A stretch of DNA of 64,000 nucleotides. Origin: Desulfonema magnum (GTDB lineage Bacteria; Desulfobacterota; Desulfobacteria; Desulfobacterales; 4be13). The first letter of the stretch is position 1. Each line of letters begins with the position of its first letter. The stretch spans positions 7,963,778 through 8,027,777 of the forward strand of contig NZ_CP061800.1 in assembly GCF_017377395.1 (NCBI RefSeq), given 5' to 3'. Positions 50,282 through 58,722 of the stretch are shown piece after piece. The translations under genes and the position numbers were made by a program. The notes under the pieces were generated by a model. It had not been told where the DNA came from and made no database searches. It saw nothing but the letters and a program-made list of their open reading frames with translations.

Positions 50282-53200
50282 ATGAAACGAAAAATCGGCA
50301 CAGCCATGGTAGTCGGAGCCGGAATCAGCGGTATCCGGGCTGCCCTTGATTTGGCGGAAATCGGATACGGCGTGACCCTCATTGACCGGGAACCGCATAT
50401 GGGAGGAATTCTCACTCAACTGGATTACCAGTTTCCCACAGACCGTTGCGGTATGTGCAAAATGCTTCCGCTTGTGGATCGGGACGCGTCCTCTCAGTAT
50501 TGTCTCCGCAAAGGGCTTTTTCACGAAAATATTGAAATCCTCCTTTCAACGGAGATCACTTCAGTGGAAGGGGAACCAGGACATTTTCAGATAAAACTCA
50601 GACAGAAGCCCTTCTGGATAGTTCCTGAGTTGTGTATCGGATGCGGCCTTTGCACAGAGGTCTGCCCCGTGGAGGTGCCGGATGAATTCAATGCGGGGCT
50701 GGGCTCACGAAAGGCGGTTTATCTGCCGGTTCCCCATGCCATTCCCAATCCTTATGTGATAGACATGGCCGCATGTACCCGATGCGGTGCATGTGAGGAA
50801 CGCTGTCCCACGGGTGCGATTCAGCTCTCCCGGGAAGAACGTAAAAATTTTCGCATTCTGGTGGTGGATGATGAACTGATCGTGCGGGACTCCCTCAAAG
50901 AATGGCTTGAAGATGAAGGTTTTTCAGCAGATATGGCCGCGTCCGGTCCTGAGGCCCTGGACCAGCTTTCAAAGGAAACATATCACCTGATGCTCCTGGA
51001 TATTAAAATGACCGGGATGGACGGCGTGGAAGTTCTCAAACAGGCCAAAGCAGCTTCTCCTGATCTGTGCGTGGTGATGATGACCGCCTACGCCACGGTG
51101 GAGACCGCGGTGGAAGCCATGAAGATCGGCGCGCTGGATTATCTTATCAAGCCCTTTGATCCGGATGCCATGATCCCCATGGTCACAAAGATATATGAAA
51201 ATATACAGACGAGCCAGACGCGTGAGGTGGAGGTGGGGGCTGTGATCTTCGCGGGCGGAACCGCTTATTTTGATCCGAGCGAAGGAAAAAACCCTTTTGG
51301 ATATCGCGTTTATTCCAATGTTGTCACAAGTCTGGAGTTCGAAAGGATTATGAGCGGAACCGGGCCGTGTCAGGGGCAGTTGGTTCGTCCCAAAGACGGC
51401 AAACCCATCCGAAAGGCTGCGTGGATTCAGTGTGTAGGTTCACGGAGCTTGCAGACGGACGCGGATTTCTGCTCAAATATCTGCTGCATGTACGCCATCA
51501 AAGAATGTCTTGTGGCAAAGGAAAAAACTAAAGGAGAACTGGATACCACCATTTTTTATATGGACATGCGAACCTTTGGGAAATCCTTTCAGCGGTATCG
51601 GGACAAAGCGGAAACTGAGCATGGTGTCTGCTTTGAGCGGGCGCGTGTCCATTCAGTAATCGGGGATGAGGCTACCGGAGATATTATCCTTCATTATATG
51701 GATCATAACGGAGAACTTCATGACGAAACATTTGACATGGTGATTCTCGCAGTGGGCCAGCGACCCGCGGCGGGCACGGCTGAACTGTCTGAAATGCTGG
51801 AAATACCGCTGAATCCGTGGGGATTCGTTCAGACTGAGGCATTTTCTCTCACGAAAACATCACGGGAGGGGATACTGGTCGGCGGAGCATTTTCCGGTCT
51901 CAGGGATATCAGCGAATCTGTGACCCAGGCCAGTGCGGCAGCGTTGTCCGCATCCCGTGTCATTCATGCGGCAGGCGGAAGCGTCACGCCCGAATCCGCA
52001 TCTGATTCTCCTTATCGGGATGTTTACCGAGAAGTTCCCGATATTCTGGTTGTTATCTGCACCTGCGGCGACCGGTTTTCAGAATATCTCGACATTGGAG
52101 AACTCGAATGGCAAATCAGGACTGACCCGGCAGTATCTCGTGTGGAATTTGTCGAACAGACTTGCACGGCCCAGGGATGGGAATCTCTGGTGGAACTTGT
52201 GGAAAAGCATAAACCCAACCGCGTTCTGATCGGCGCATGTCTTCCCTATGTCTATGCCCGCAAACTCCGAGAACTCGGAGAACGAACCGGATTAGATCCC
52301 TCGTTGATGGAGGTCGCGGATATGGGATATTTGAAACTGGACATTAAAAACTCGGAACCTGAAGCTCAAATCCAGTTTCCAGTTTCCAGTTTCCAGTTTC
52401 CCCTCGAAATGGGGATTGCCAAGCTCAAACGGGCAGAGCCGTCGCCAGTTCCTAAGATTCCGGTTTATCAGCGGGCAATGGTTGTGGGCGGCGGTATTGC
52501 CGGAATGAGCGCGGCGCTGGCTATTGCGGATCACGGATTTGAAGTGGACCTTGTGGAGCAGACCAAAGAATTAGGCGGAAATCTCCTCTGGCTGCAACGG
52601 ACCCTGGAAGGGGAGTCTGTGAGACCGCTGTTGGAGGATGTGCGCGAAAAAGTGGAAAAACATCCCATGGTTCAGGTTCATACCGGAACCCAGGTGATTG
52701 CCTCCTATGGTCAGGTGGGATGCTTTTATACGACGGTCGAGGATGAGGAGGGAGCAGCCCGGACACTGGAGCATGGCGTGACAATTCTTGCCACTGGCGG
52801 CACAGAGGCAGCTACCAATGCTTATGATTATGGTTCGAATCCGTCCGTGGTCACTCAGAAGGAACTGGAAATAAAACTCTCGGATAAGACCATTGATCCG
52901 GGCGAACTGAGTTCGGTGGTGATGATTCAGTGTGTGGATTGCAGGGAGGAACCGAGGAATTATTGCAGCCGGGTCTGCTGCGCTTCTGCTTTGAAACATG
53001 CGCTTTATCTCAGGGAGCAGCATCCTGATATCGCCATTTATGTGCTTTACCGCGATATAATGAGTTACGGTTTTACGGAGACTTATTTTACCCAGGCCAG
53101 AAAAGCCGGTGTGATCTTTATTCAGTATGAGGTGGCGGAAAAGCCGGAGATCGTGAGTTCAGGTGAATCTGTTCAGGTGAAAGCATTTGACCCGATTATC

Positions 53201-53713
53201 GGCCGCAAGGTGGAGATTGAGGCGGATTTGGTGGTTCTTGCCACGGGAATTGTTCCCACGCTTCCGAAACCCCTGGCCGCTGCTTTTGGCGCGTGTGTGG
53301 ATCAGGACGGATTTTTTCAGGAAGCGGAATCCAAATGGAGACCTGTGGATGCCCTCAGAGAAGGGATTTTTGCCTGCGGCATTGCCCATTCACCCCGAAC
53401 CGTGACTGAATCCGTGGCCACGGCCGAGGCCGCGGCGCAACGCTCGCTGAGGATTCTGTCCCATAAAGAAGTGCCCGCGGGGAAAGTGGTGGCCAAAGTG
53501 CGTCAGAGCCTGTGTTCCCTTTGCGAACGATGTATAGAAGCGTGCCCTTACGGTGCCCGCTTTCTTGACGAGGAAGCCGGGGCAGTGACAGTGAATCCTG
53601 TGATGTGTCAGGGCTGCGGGTCCTGCGCCACGGTCTGTCCCAACTGTGCATCGGTACTCGAAGGCTTTCCCATGCAGCAAATGCTGGATGTGATTGACGC
53701 GGCCCTTCAGTGA
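50282..53713 (+). CDS. hdrA: HdrA-like flavin/iron-sulfur subunit with inserted receiver domain
   Basis: A 1143-aa protein, larger than classical HdrA (about 650 aa). Order: FAD-binding AMVVGAGISGIRAAL (8-22); CGMC (56-59); ferredoxin motifs CIGCGLCTEVCP (118-129) and CTRCGACEERCP (165-176). Then comes a full response-regulator receiver (about 191-305: VVDDE, phosphoacceptor Asp240 in LMLLDIKM, Thr268, Lys290 in LIKPFDP). The remaining HdrA flavin domain follows (AWIQCVGSRS, GQRPA). Then come a CTCGD domain, a second FAD-binding half (MVVGGGIAGMSAAL, QCVDCREE) and C-terminal CSLCERCIEACP and CQGCGSCATVCP. It should form a soluble electron-transfer complex with hdrC and hdrB. The receiver suggests phospho-control. 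A four-fold CCAGTTT repeat (52372-52399) codes for a linker. Confidence 0.93.
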   Translation: MKRKIGTAMVVGAGISGIRAALDLAEIGYGVTLIDREPHMGGILTQLDYQFPTDRCGMCKMLPLVDRDASSQYCLRKGLFHENIEILLSTEITSVEGEPGHFQIKLRQKPFWIVPELCIGCGLCTEVCPVEVPDEFNAGLGSRKAVYLPVPHAIPNPYVIDMAACTRCGACEERCPTGAIQLSREERKNFRILVVDDELIVRDSLKEWLEDEGFSADMAASGPEALDQLSKETYHLMLLDIKMTGMDGVEVLKQAKAASPDLCVVMMTAYATVETAVEAMKIGALDYLIKPFDPDAMIPMVTKIYENIQTSQTREVEVGAVIFAGGTAYFDPSEGKNPFGYRVYSNVVTSLEFERIMSGTGPCQGQLVRPKDGKPIRKAAWIQCVGSRSLQTDADFCSNICCMYAIKECLVAKEKTKGELDTTIFYMDMRTFGKSFQRYRDKAETEHGVCFERARVHSVIGDEATGDIILHYMDHNGELHDETFDMVILAVGQRPAAGTAELSEMLEIPLNPWGFVQTEAFSLTKTSREGILVGGAFSGLRDISESVTQASAAALSASRVIHAAGGSVTPESASDSPYRDVYREVPDILVVICTCGDRFSEYLDIGELEWQIRTDPAVSRVEFVEQTCTAQGWESLVELVEKHKPNRVLIGACLPYVYARKLRELGERTGLDPSLMEVADMGYLKLDIKNSEPEAQIQFPVSSFQFPLEMGIAKLKRAEPSPVPKIPVYQRAMVVGGGIAGMSAALAIADHGFEVDLVEQTKELGGNLLWLQRTLEGESVRPLLEDVREKVEKHPMVQVHTGTQVIASYGQVGCFYTTVEDEEGAARTLEHGVTILATGGTEAATNAYDYGSNPSVVTQKELEIKLSDKTIDPGELSSVVMIQCVDCREEPRNYCSRVCCASALKHALYLREQHPDIAIYVLYRDIMSYGFTETYFTQARKAGVIFIQYEVAEKPEIVSSGESVQVKAFDPIIGRKVEIEADLVVLATGIVPTLPKPLAAAFGACVDQDGFFQEAESKWRPVDALREGIFACGIAHSPRTVTESVATAEAAAQRSLRILSHKEVPAGKVVAKVRQSLCSLCERCIEACPYGARFLDEEAGAVTVNPVMCQGCGSCATVCPNCASVLEGFPMQQMLDVIDAALQ

Positions 53714-53837
53714 TCAGGGATTTGTGACTGGGGCTTTGTGATTGGGGATTTGTTAGCAGCAGCCAAATCTGAATTGCCAATCACCAGTCACAAATCTCAA
53801 ATCTCAAATCTCAAATCACCCAAAAAAGGAGTTTCTT

Positions 53838-54380
53838 ATGAATCAACCGGCGTATCAGAAAAAGGATCCTTTGGAGCCTGTTCAGGAGATGGTCCAGGCA
53901 TGTATCCAGTGCGGAACCTGCACGAGTTCCTGTCCCAATGAATTTGCTATGGATATTACGCCCCGGCATATGTGGCGTATGGTGCTTATGGGACGGAAAA
54001 AGGATATATTTCAGAGTAAAACTTTTGACCTCTGTTCTGCCTGTTATTATTGTACCCTCCGGTGTCCCCGGGGACTTCCGCTGACCGAGGCCATGGGAAG
54101 GCTGAAACAGATTGCAGCGAGGGAAAATCTGCCAAAATACAAAACAAGTGTCCGGTTTTACAAGAGTTTCATGGAAAGCGTGCGACGACATGGCCGGGTC
54201 AGGGAAATGGAATTCATGACGCTTTACTTTGCATCTATGAAAGATCCCATTCTCCCGCTTAAATTTACCCCCCTGGGTATACAGCTAATGAGCAAAAGAA
54301 AGGTTTCCATACAGATCCCGTCAAAAGGCGAAGGGACCCTGGACGCTGTATTCCGAAAAGTCGAGGAACTGGAGAAGTAA
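53838..54380 (+). CDS. hdrC: HdrC-like iron-sulfur subunit
   Basis: A 180-aa protein with two 4Fe-4S motifs, CIQCGTCTSSCP (about 22-33) and CSACYYCTLRCP (about 66-77), the HdrC arrangement that passes electrons between HdrA and HdrB. The C-terminal part is helical (KTSVRFYKSFMESVRRHGR). AAGGAG lies about 7 nt before the ATG. It follows hdrA by 124 bp of repetitive AAATCTCAAATC DNA and precedes hdrB by 349 bp that hold the heptamer cruciform. Confidence 0.93.
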   Translation: MNQPAYQKKDPLEPVQEMVQACIQCGTCTSSCPNEFAMDITPRHMWRMVLMGRKKDIFQSKTFDLCSACYYCTLRCPRGLPLTEAMGRLKQIAARENLPKYKTSVRFYKSFMESVRRHGRVREMEFMTLYFASMKDPILPLKFTPLGIQLMSKRKVSIQIPSKGEGTLDAVFRKVEELEK

Positions 54381-54384
54381 AAGG

Positions 54385-54715
54385 GGTGTTAGGTGTTAAG
54401 TGTCAGGTGTCAGGTGTCAGGTGTCAGGTGTTAGGGTGTTAGGGTATCAGGTATCAGGTGTCAGGTGTCAGGTGTGAAAAAAAGAACAAAATTATAATTT
54501 CCGATTACTTAACACCTAAGGCGATTTTCGGAAAAGAACATACCTGCATTTTTTTCAGTTCGTAGTTCCGCGTTTAGGCGGTGTGACACCGCCTAAACGC
54601 GGAACTACGAACTTTGGTATATTCATTCTTGGAAATCGCTAACACCTAACACTTAACACCTAACACCTAACACCCTAACACCTAACACCTAACACTTAAC
54701 ACCCTAACACCTAAA
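54385..54715. repeat. heptamer-arm cruciform with central perfect palindrome
   Basis: Left arm (54385-54475): repeated AGGTGTC/AGGTGTT with occasional AGGGTGTT octamers. Right arm (about 54640-54715): the complement, CACCTAACACCTAACAC and variants. Between them are ATTTTCGG/GGAAAT flanks and a 57-bp centre (54557-54613) whose halves AGTTCGTAGTTCCGCGTTTA... and ...ACGCGGAACTACGAACT match perfectly around GGCGGTGTGACACCGCC. The whole separates hdrC from hdrB, filling a gap where operon genes would normally sit close. The centre recurs at 55787. Confidence 0.9.
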
Positions 54716-54729
54716 AGAGGAGACAACAC

Positions 54730-55623
54730 ATGAAATATATTTATTATCCTGGCTGTTCTCTGGAAGGAACTGCATGTGAATATGACATCTCAACCCGTGC
54801 GTTTATGCGAGAGGTGGGTGCGGAACTTATTGAAATTGAAGACTGGGTCTGTTGCGGTGCCAGTGCGGCCGAGGCCACCAGCTATCTGCTTTCCCTGGTC
54901 CTTCCCGCGTTGAATCTTGCTGCTGCCGAGGCCACAAATGAGGTTCAGGATATTCTGGTACCGTGCAGCGCATGTTATCTGAATTTGAAAAAGGTGGAAG
55001 AAAAAACTCGAAAAGACCCTGAACTTCTTGAAAAAATTAATATAGTGCTGAATGAGAACGGCCGGAAGCTGCTCGGTCTGAAAAAAGTCAGACATCTTCT
55101 TGATGTGATCTCCCGGGACGTGGGAACTGAGGGTATCCGAAAGCGGGTGCGGAAAACTTTTCCCGGGTTACGCATTGCGCCTTACTACGGATGCCAGTGT
55201 CTTCGCCCTTATGCAGTTTTTGATGATCCTGAAGCTCCCCGATCCATGGAGCCGCTGATTGAAGCCACCGGCGCGGAAGTTCATCCGTGGGACATGGGCG
55301 GCAAATGCTGCGGAGCTTCGCATATGAATACCGATATGGAGGTGTCGCTGGAACTGGTGAGAGCCATCTTGCAGGATGCCAAAGGCGCGGACGCCATTGT
55401 CACGGTCTGTCCCATGTGTCAGATGAATCTGGAGGCATATCAGAAAAAAATATGCACCATGTATGAAGAAGATTTGGAGATGACGGTTCTTTATCTGCCT
55501 CAGTTCCTGGGGCTGTCCATGGGGCTGTCAGAACAGGAAGTCCGGCTGGATTTGAATCTTTCTGTTATGAGCCGCTTTCGGGACAAGCTCGGGGGATCGG
55601 ACGTTGTGGCTTCGGCTGCCTGA
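54730..55623 (+). CDS. hdrB: HdrB-like subunit (two CCG domains)
   Basis: A 297-aa protein with two cysteine-rich CCG domains of the CX31-39CCX35-36CXXC type: YPGCSLEGTA with WVCCGASAAE and PCSACYLN; then YYGCQCLRP with GGKCCGASHM and CPMCQMNLE. In methanogens these ligate noncubane clusters that reduce disulfides. In sulfate reducers the physiological substrate is not settled. GAGGAG lies about 8 nt before the ATG. It is the third gene of the hdrA-hdrC-hdrB set on this strand. Confidence 0.94.
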   Translation: MKYIYYPGCSLEGTACEYDISTRAFMREVGAELIEIEDWVCCGASAAEATSYLLSLVLPALNLAAAEATNEVQDILVPCSACYLNLKKVEEKTRKDPELLEKINIVLNENGRKLLGLKKVRHLLDVISRDVGTEGIRKRVRKTFPGLRIAPYYGCQCLRPYAVFDDPEAPRSMEPLIEATGAEVHPWDMGGKCCGASHMNTDMEVSLELVRAILQDAKGADAIVTVCPMCQMNLEAYQKKICTMYEEDLEMTVLYLPQFLGLSMGLSEQEVRLDLNLSVMSRFRDKLGGSDVVASAA

Positions 55624-55938
55624 CATACCGGAGTGTAAAAATGAAGCAATCGCTGAATTTTTGCACTCCTTTTATCCCAAAAAGTTTTCGATCTGCTGAC
55701 ACTATGAAAGTGTCAGATGTCAGGTGTCAAATGTCAGGAAAATCCTTTAGGCGGTTTCCAGGAATAAACATACCGGGACGTTTTTCAGTTCGTAGTTCCG
55801 CCTTTAGGCGGTGTCTCACCGCCTAAAGGCGGAACTACGAACTGAAAAAGATGAAAAATGATAAAATGCGTGTTTACAGGTATTGCCGGAGGGAGTCGGA
55901 TATGGCTGTATGGCGCGGACTCTGATTTACTGCTCAGA
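55624..55938. repeat. intergenic region with second palindrome copy (55781-55849)
   Basis: TTTTTCAGTTCGTAGTTCC...GGAACTACGAACTGAAAAA with centre GCCTTTAGGCGGTGTCTCAC is a near-perfect palindrome related to the centre of the 54385-54715 structure (CGTTTA replaced by CTTTA). A short heptamer run (GTGTCAGATGTCAGGTGTC, 55710) precedes it. Convergent genes hdrB and EF-G meet here, so it may serve as a bidirectional terminator. No gene is seen. Confidence 0.75.
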
Positions 55939-57975
55939 TCATGCCCGGTCAAAACGAAGAAACTGCATGGTAAACGTGCCTCTGCCCTGGGTGGCGGATC
56001 TTAATGTTGTTGAGTAACCGAACATCTGAGCAAGAGGAACAATGGCCTTTATGACCTGCAAGCCTCGCTGGGCTTCAATGGCTTCAATTTTCCCGCTTCG
56101 GGAATTCAGATCTCCGATGACATCTCCCATAAAGGCTTCGGGAACAAAGATTTCCACATCCATAATCGGATCAAGGAGAAACGGTTCGCCTTTGTCAAGG
56201 GCCTCTTTGCACGACATGGACGCACTCACCGTATATGCCAGTTCCGTTCCCAGGGATTCTTTAAATGCTCCGCCGATAAGAACAGCTTCCACATCCACCA
56301 CCGGATATCCCATGAGCGGGCCGCTTTCCAGAGACTCCATGACACCTTTTTCAATGGCAGGTATGAAAATTTCCGGTATGGTTTCATCGGTAATTTCCGA
56401 TCTGAATCTGTTGCCTGTGCCTCTGGGCAGGGGACTGAATTTCAGCGTGACACCGCCAAAATGCTGCTGCCCCGCGACATCCTTGTCAAATACTGACAGG
56501 CCCTCGGATGCGGCACCGATGGTTTCTCTATAGACCACCTGGGGTTTTCCCACATTCACAGTGGTTTTGAACTCACGCTCCATGCGGCTGATAATGATCT
56601 CCAGATGAAGTTCCCCCATGCCGGATAAAATCGTCTGCCCCGTATCTTCATCTGTTCGGACAGTCAGGGTCGGATCCTCTGCCATGAATTTATTAAGCAC
56701 CTGATCCAGCTTCTCCTGGTCTGCATGGGTTTTCGGCTCCACAGCCACAGAAATCACCGGCTCGTAAAATTCCATGTTTTCAAGTAGGACCGGATGATTA
56801 TCCGAACAAAGGGTTTCTCCGGTGGAGGAGTCCTTTAAGCCCACAACGCCCACAATACTGCCTGCTTCAGCGACATCAACCCGCTCCCGCTTGTTCGCGT
56901 GCATTTTTAATATCCGGGAAAGTTTCTCCTTTTTATTACGGGCAGGATTGAAAACCGACTCTCCGGCTTTCATTTTTCCGCTATAAAGCCTGACATAAGA
57001 AAGTCGGCGTCCTTCGATCATGGATACTTTGAAAATCAGGGCAGCAAGGGGAGCTTTTTCTCTTGCCCCGCATTCAATGATGTCGCCGGTTTCAGGATGT
57101 GCGCCTTTCACGGGAGGAACATCGAGGGGACTTGGAAGGAAACGGACAATGGCATCTAAAAGCGGCTGAACGCCTTTATTTCTGAGGGCTGAACCGCAAA
57201 GTACCGGAACCAGTTCAAGGCGGATTGTCGCTTTTCGTATGGCATCAATAAGACTTTCCTTAGAGATTTCACCCTCTGACAAATAAGCGTCTGCAATGTC
57301 GTCATCTGCCTCGGCAACGGTTTCAATCAGCTTTTCACGGTATTCCAGGGCATCGTCAAGATAATCCGAAGAAATTTCTTCAGTCGTATAAGTTGCCCCG
57401 AGGGTGTCGGCATCCCAGACAATCTGCTTCATCTCTATCAGATCAATGACACCTGTAAAATTGTCTTCTGATCCCACAGGCAGTTGTAAAATAAGCGGGT
57501 TGGCGCTGAGGCGATCTTCTATCATGCTGACTGCCCCGAAGAAATCCGCGCCGACCCTGTCCAGCTTATTGATAAATGCCATTTTGGGAACATGATATTT
57601 ATCTGCCTGTCGCCATACGGTTTCTGACTGAGGTTCCACGCCGCCGACCGCACAAAAAACCCCGACGGCCCCGTCAAGCACTCTCAGGGAGCGTTCAACC
57701 TCAATGGTGAAGTCCACATGTCCCGGTGTGTCAATCAGCTGTATATCGCTCCCTTTCCACTGGCATGTTGTCACCGCTGAAGTAATTGTTATGCCTCGTT
57801 CCTGCTCATCCGCCATCCAGTCCATCACAGCCTCGCCGTCATGAACCTCACCAATTTTATGGGAACGACCGGTATAATAAAGAATCCGTTCTGTTACCGT
57901 TGTCTTTCCCGCGTCAATGTGAGCGATAATCCCAATATTTCTTATTTTGTCTATTTTATTATTTTTTTTCATCAT
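55939..57975 (-). CDS. fusA: elongation factor G-like GTPase
   Basis: About 678 aa, a complete EF-G layout. GTP-binding motifs are IGIIAHIDAGKTTVTERILY (G1), ERGITITSA (G2), IDTPGHVDFTIEVER (G3) and FINKLDRVGAD (G4). Domain II, domain III (EPKTHADQEKLDQVLNKFMA), domain IV (HFGGVTLKFSPLPRGTGNRF) and domain V (MSCKEALDKGEPFLLDPIMD) follow. It promotes ribosome translocation or recycling. No ribosomal-protein genes (rpsL, rpsG, tufA) are nearby, and the domain IV tip differs from the str-operon type, so it is probably a second copy (EF-G2-like). An in-frame upstream ATG (58050) would add 25 AT-rich residues. MMKKNNKIDKIRN at 57975 is the natural beginning, although no Shine-Dalgarno is visible. 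Confidence 0.93.
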   Translation of the reverse strand: MMKKNNKIDKIRNIGIIAHIDAGKTTVTERILYYTGRSHKIGEVHDGEAVMDWMADEQERGITITSAVTTCQWKGSDIQLIDTPGHVDFTIEVERSLRVLDGAVGVFCAVGGVEPQSETVWRQADKYHVPKMAFINKLDRVGADFFGAVSMIEDRLSANPLILQLPVGSEDNFTGVIDLIEMKQIVWDADTLGATYTTEEISSDYLDDALEYREKLIETVAEADDDIADAYLSEGEISKESLIDAIRKATIRLELVPVLCGSALRNKGVQPLLDAIVRFLPSPLDVPPVKGAHPETGDIIECGAREKAPLAALIFKVSMIEGRRLSYVRLYSGKMKAGESVFNPARNKKEKLSRILKMHANKRERVDVAEAGSIVGVVGLKDSSTGETLCSDNHPVLLENMEFYEPVISVAVEPKTHADQEKLDQVLNKFMAEDPTLTVRTDEDTGQTILSGMGELHLEIIISRMEREFKTTVNVGKPQVVYRETIGAASEGLSVFDKDVAGQQHFGGVTLKFSPLPRGTGNRFRSEITDETIPEIFIPAIEKGVMESLESGPLMGYPVVDVEAVLIGGAFKESLGTELAYTVSASMSCKEALDKGEPFLLDPIMDVEIFVPEAFMGDVIGDLNSRSGKIEAIEAQRGLQVIKAIVPLAQMFGYSTTLRSATQGRGTFTMQFLRFDRA

Positions 57976-58050
57976 ATCAACAGTGTTAGGAGAATAAATC
58001 CGAAATTGTATATGAAAACCGCTTGTTATCAGATTTGAGAAAATTAACAA

Positions 58051-58722
58051 AAAAATAAAAAATCCGACAGCAGAATTTCAAAATCTTAGCTTTCCCTTTT
58101 TATTATACTTATCATTAAATATAATCGGCAGATGGAAAACTCAACCCTATCCCAATTTCCGTGGTTCGCGCGGGGTGATGATAACTCAATAATTCGCAAG
58201 TGATATCCGAACAAATATTTTTATAATAAAAAATCTTTGGTTTATTTAAAATAATCTGTTTATCATGTCAAGGAAAGAACATGAAGTGTCACAGGGAATC
58301 ATATAAAAAAAGTTAATTGATCTGTTTAACATTTTGAACGGTATGCAGGACAAGGCTACGCGGGTGAAGGAACCCGGGATTTTCACCAAAAAATCCGGAT
58401 TTCTTTGCCGCTCTTTTTTTCTTATACACAGAGGTTGCAAAAAACTGGTCGTGTTTGAATTCTGGATATAAAGCCTGTAACTATATGAACTTAGCCGTCT
58501 AAAACACCTAATTTTTATTTGCCCGCTGTCTTCCCCCTTCGACAAGCTCAGGGCACGCCATTATCCGTTCCCTGAGCTTGCCGAAGGGAACGGTGTGGGG
58601 ACAAAATCAGATAAAAAACTCAGGGCATGCCATTATCCGCTCCCTGAGCTTGCCAAAGGGAACAGCGTGCGGACAAAATTCAGATTCGGAACACCACCAA
58701 AAGACAACAGGAGGGTACAGCT
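58051..58722. other. intergenic region with CTTCGACAAGCTCAGGG palindromes
   Basis: No gene recognised in 670 bp between divergent EF-G and SagB-like genes, so promoters for both are expected; AT-rich stretches lie at about 58040-58130 and 58205-58260. At 58535-58588 CCCTTCGACAAGCTCAGGG and CCCTGAGCTTGCCGAAGGG form an inverted repeat. A second, partial copy follows at 58618-58663 with the same CATTATCCG centre, making a tandem duplication of about 78 bp. Confidence 0.6.
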
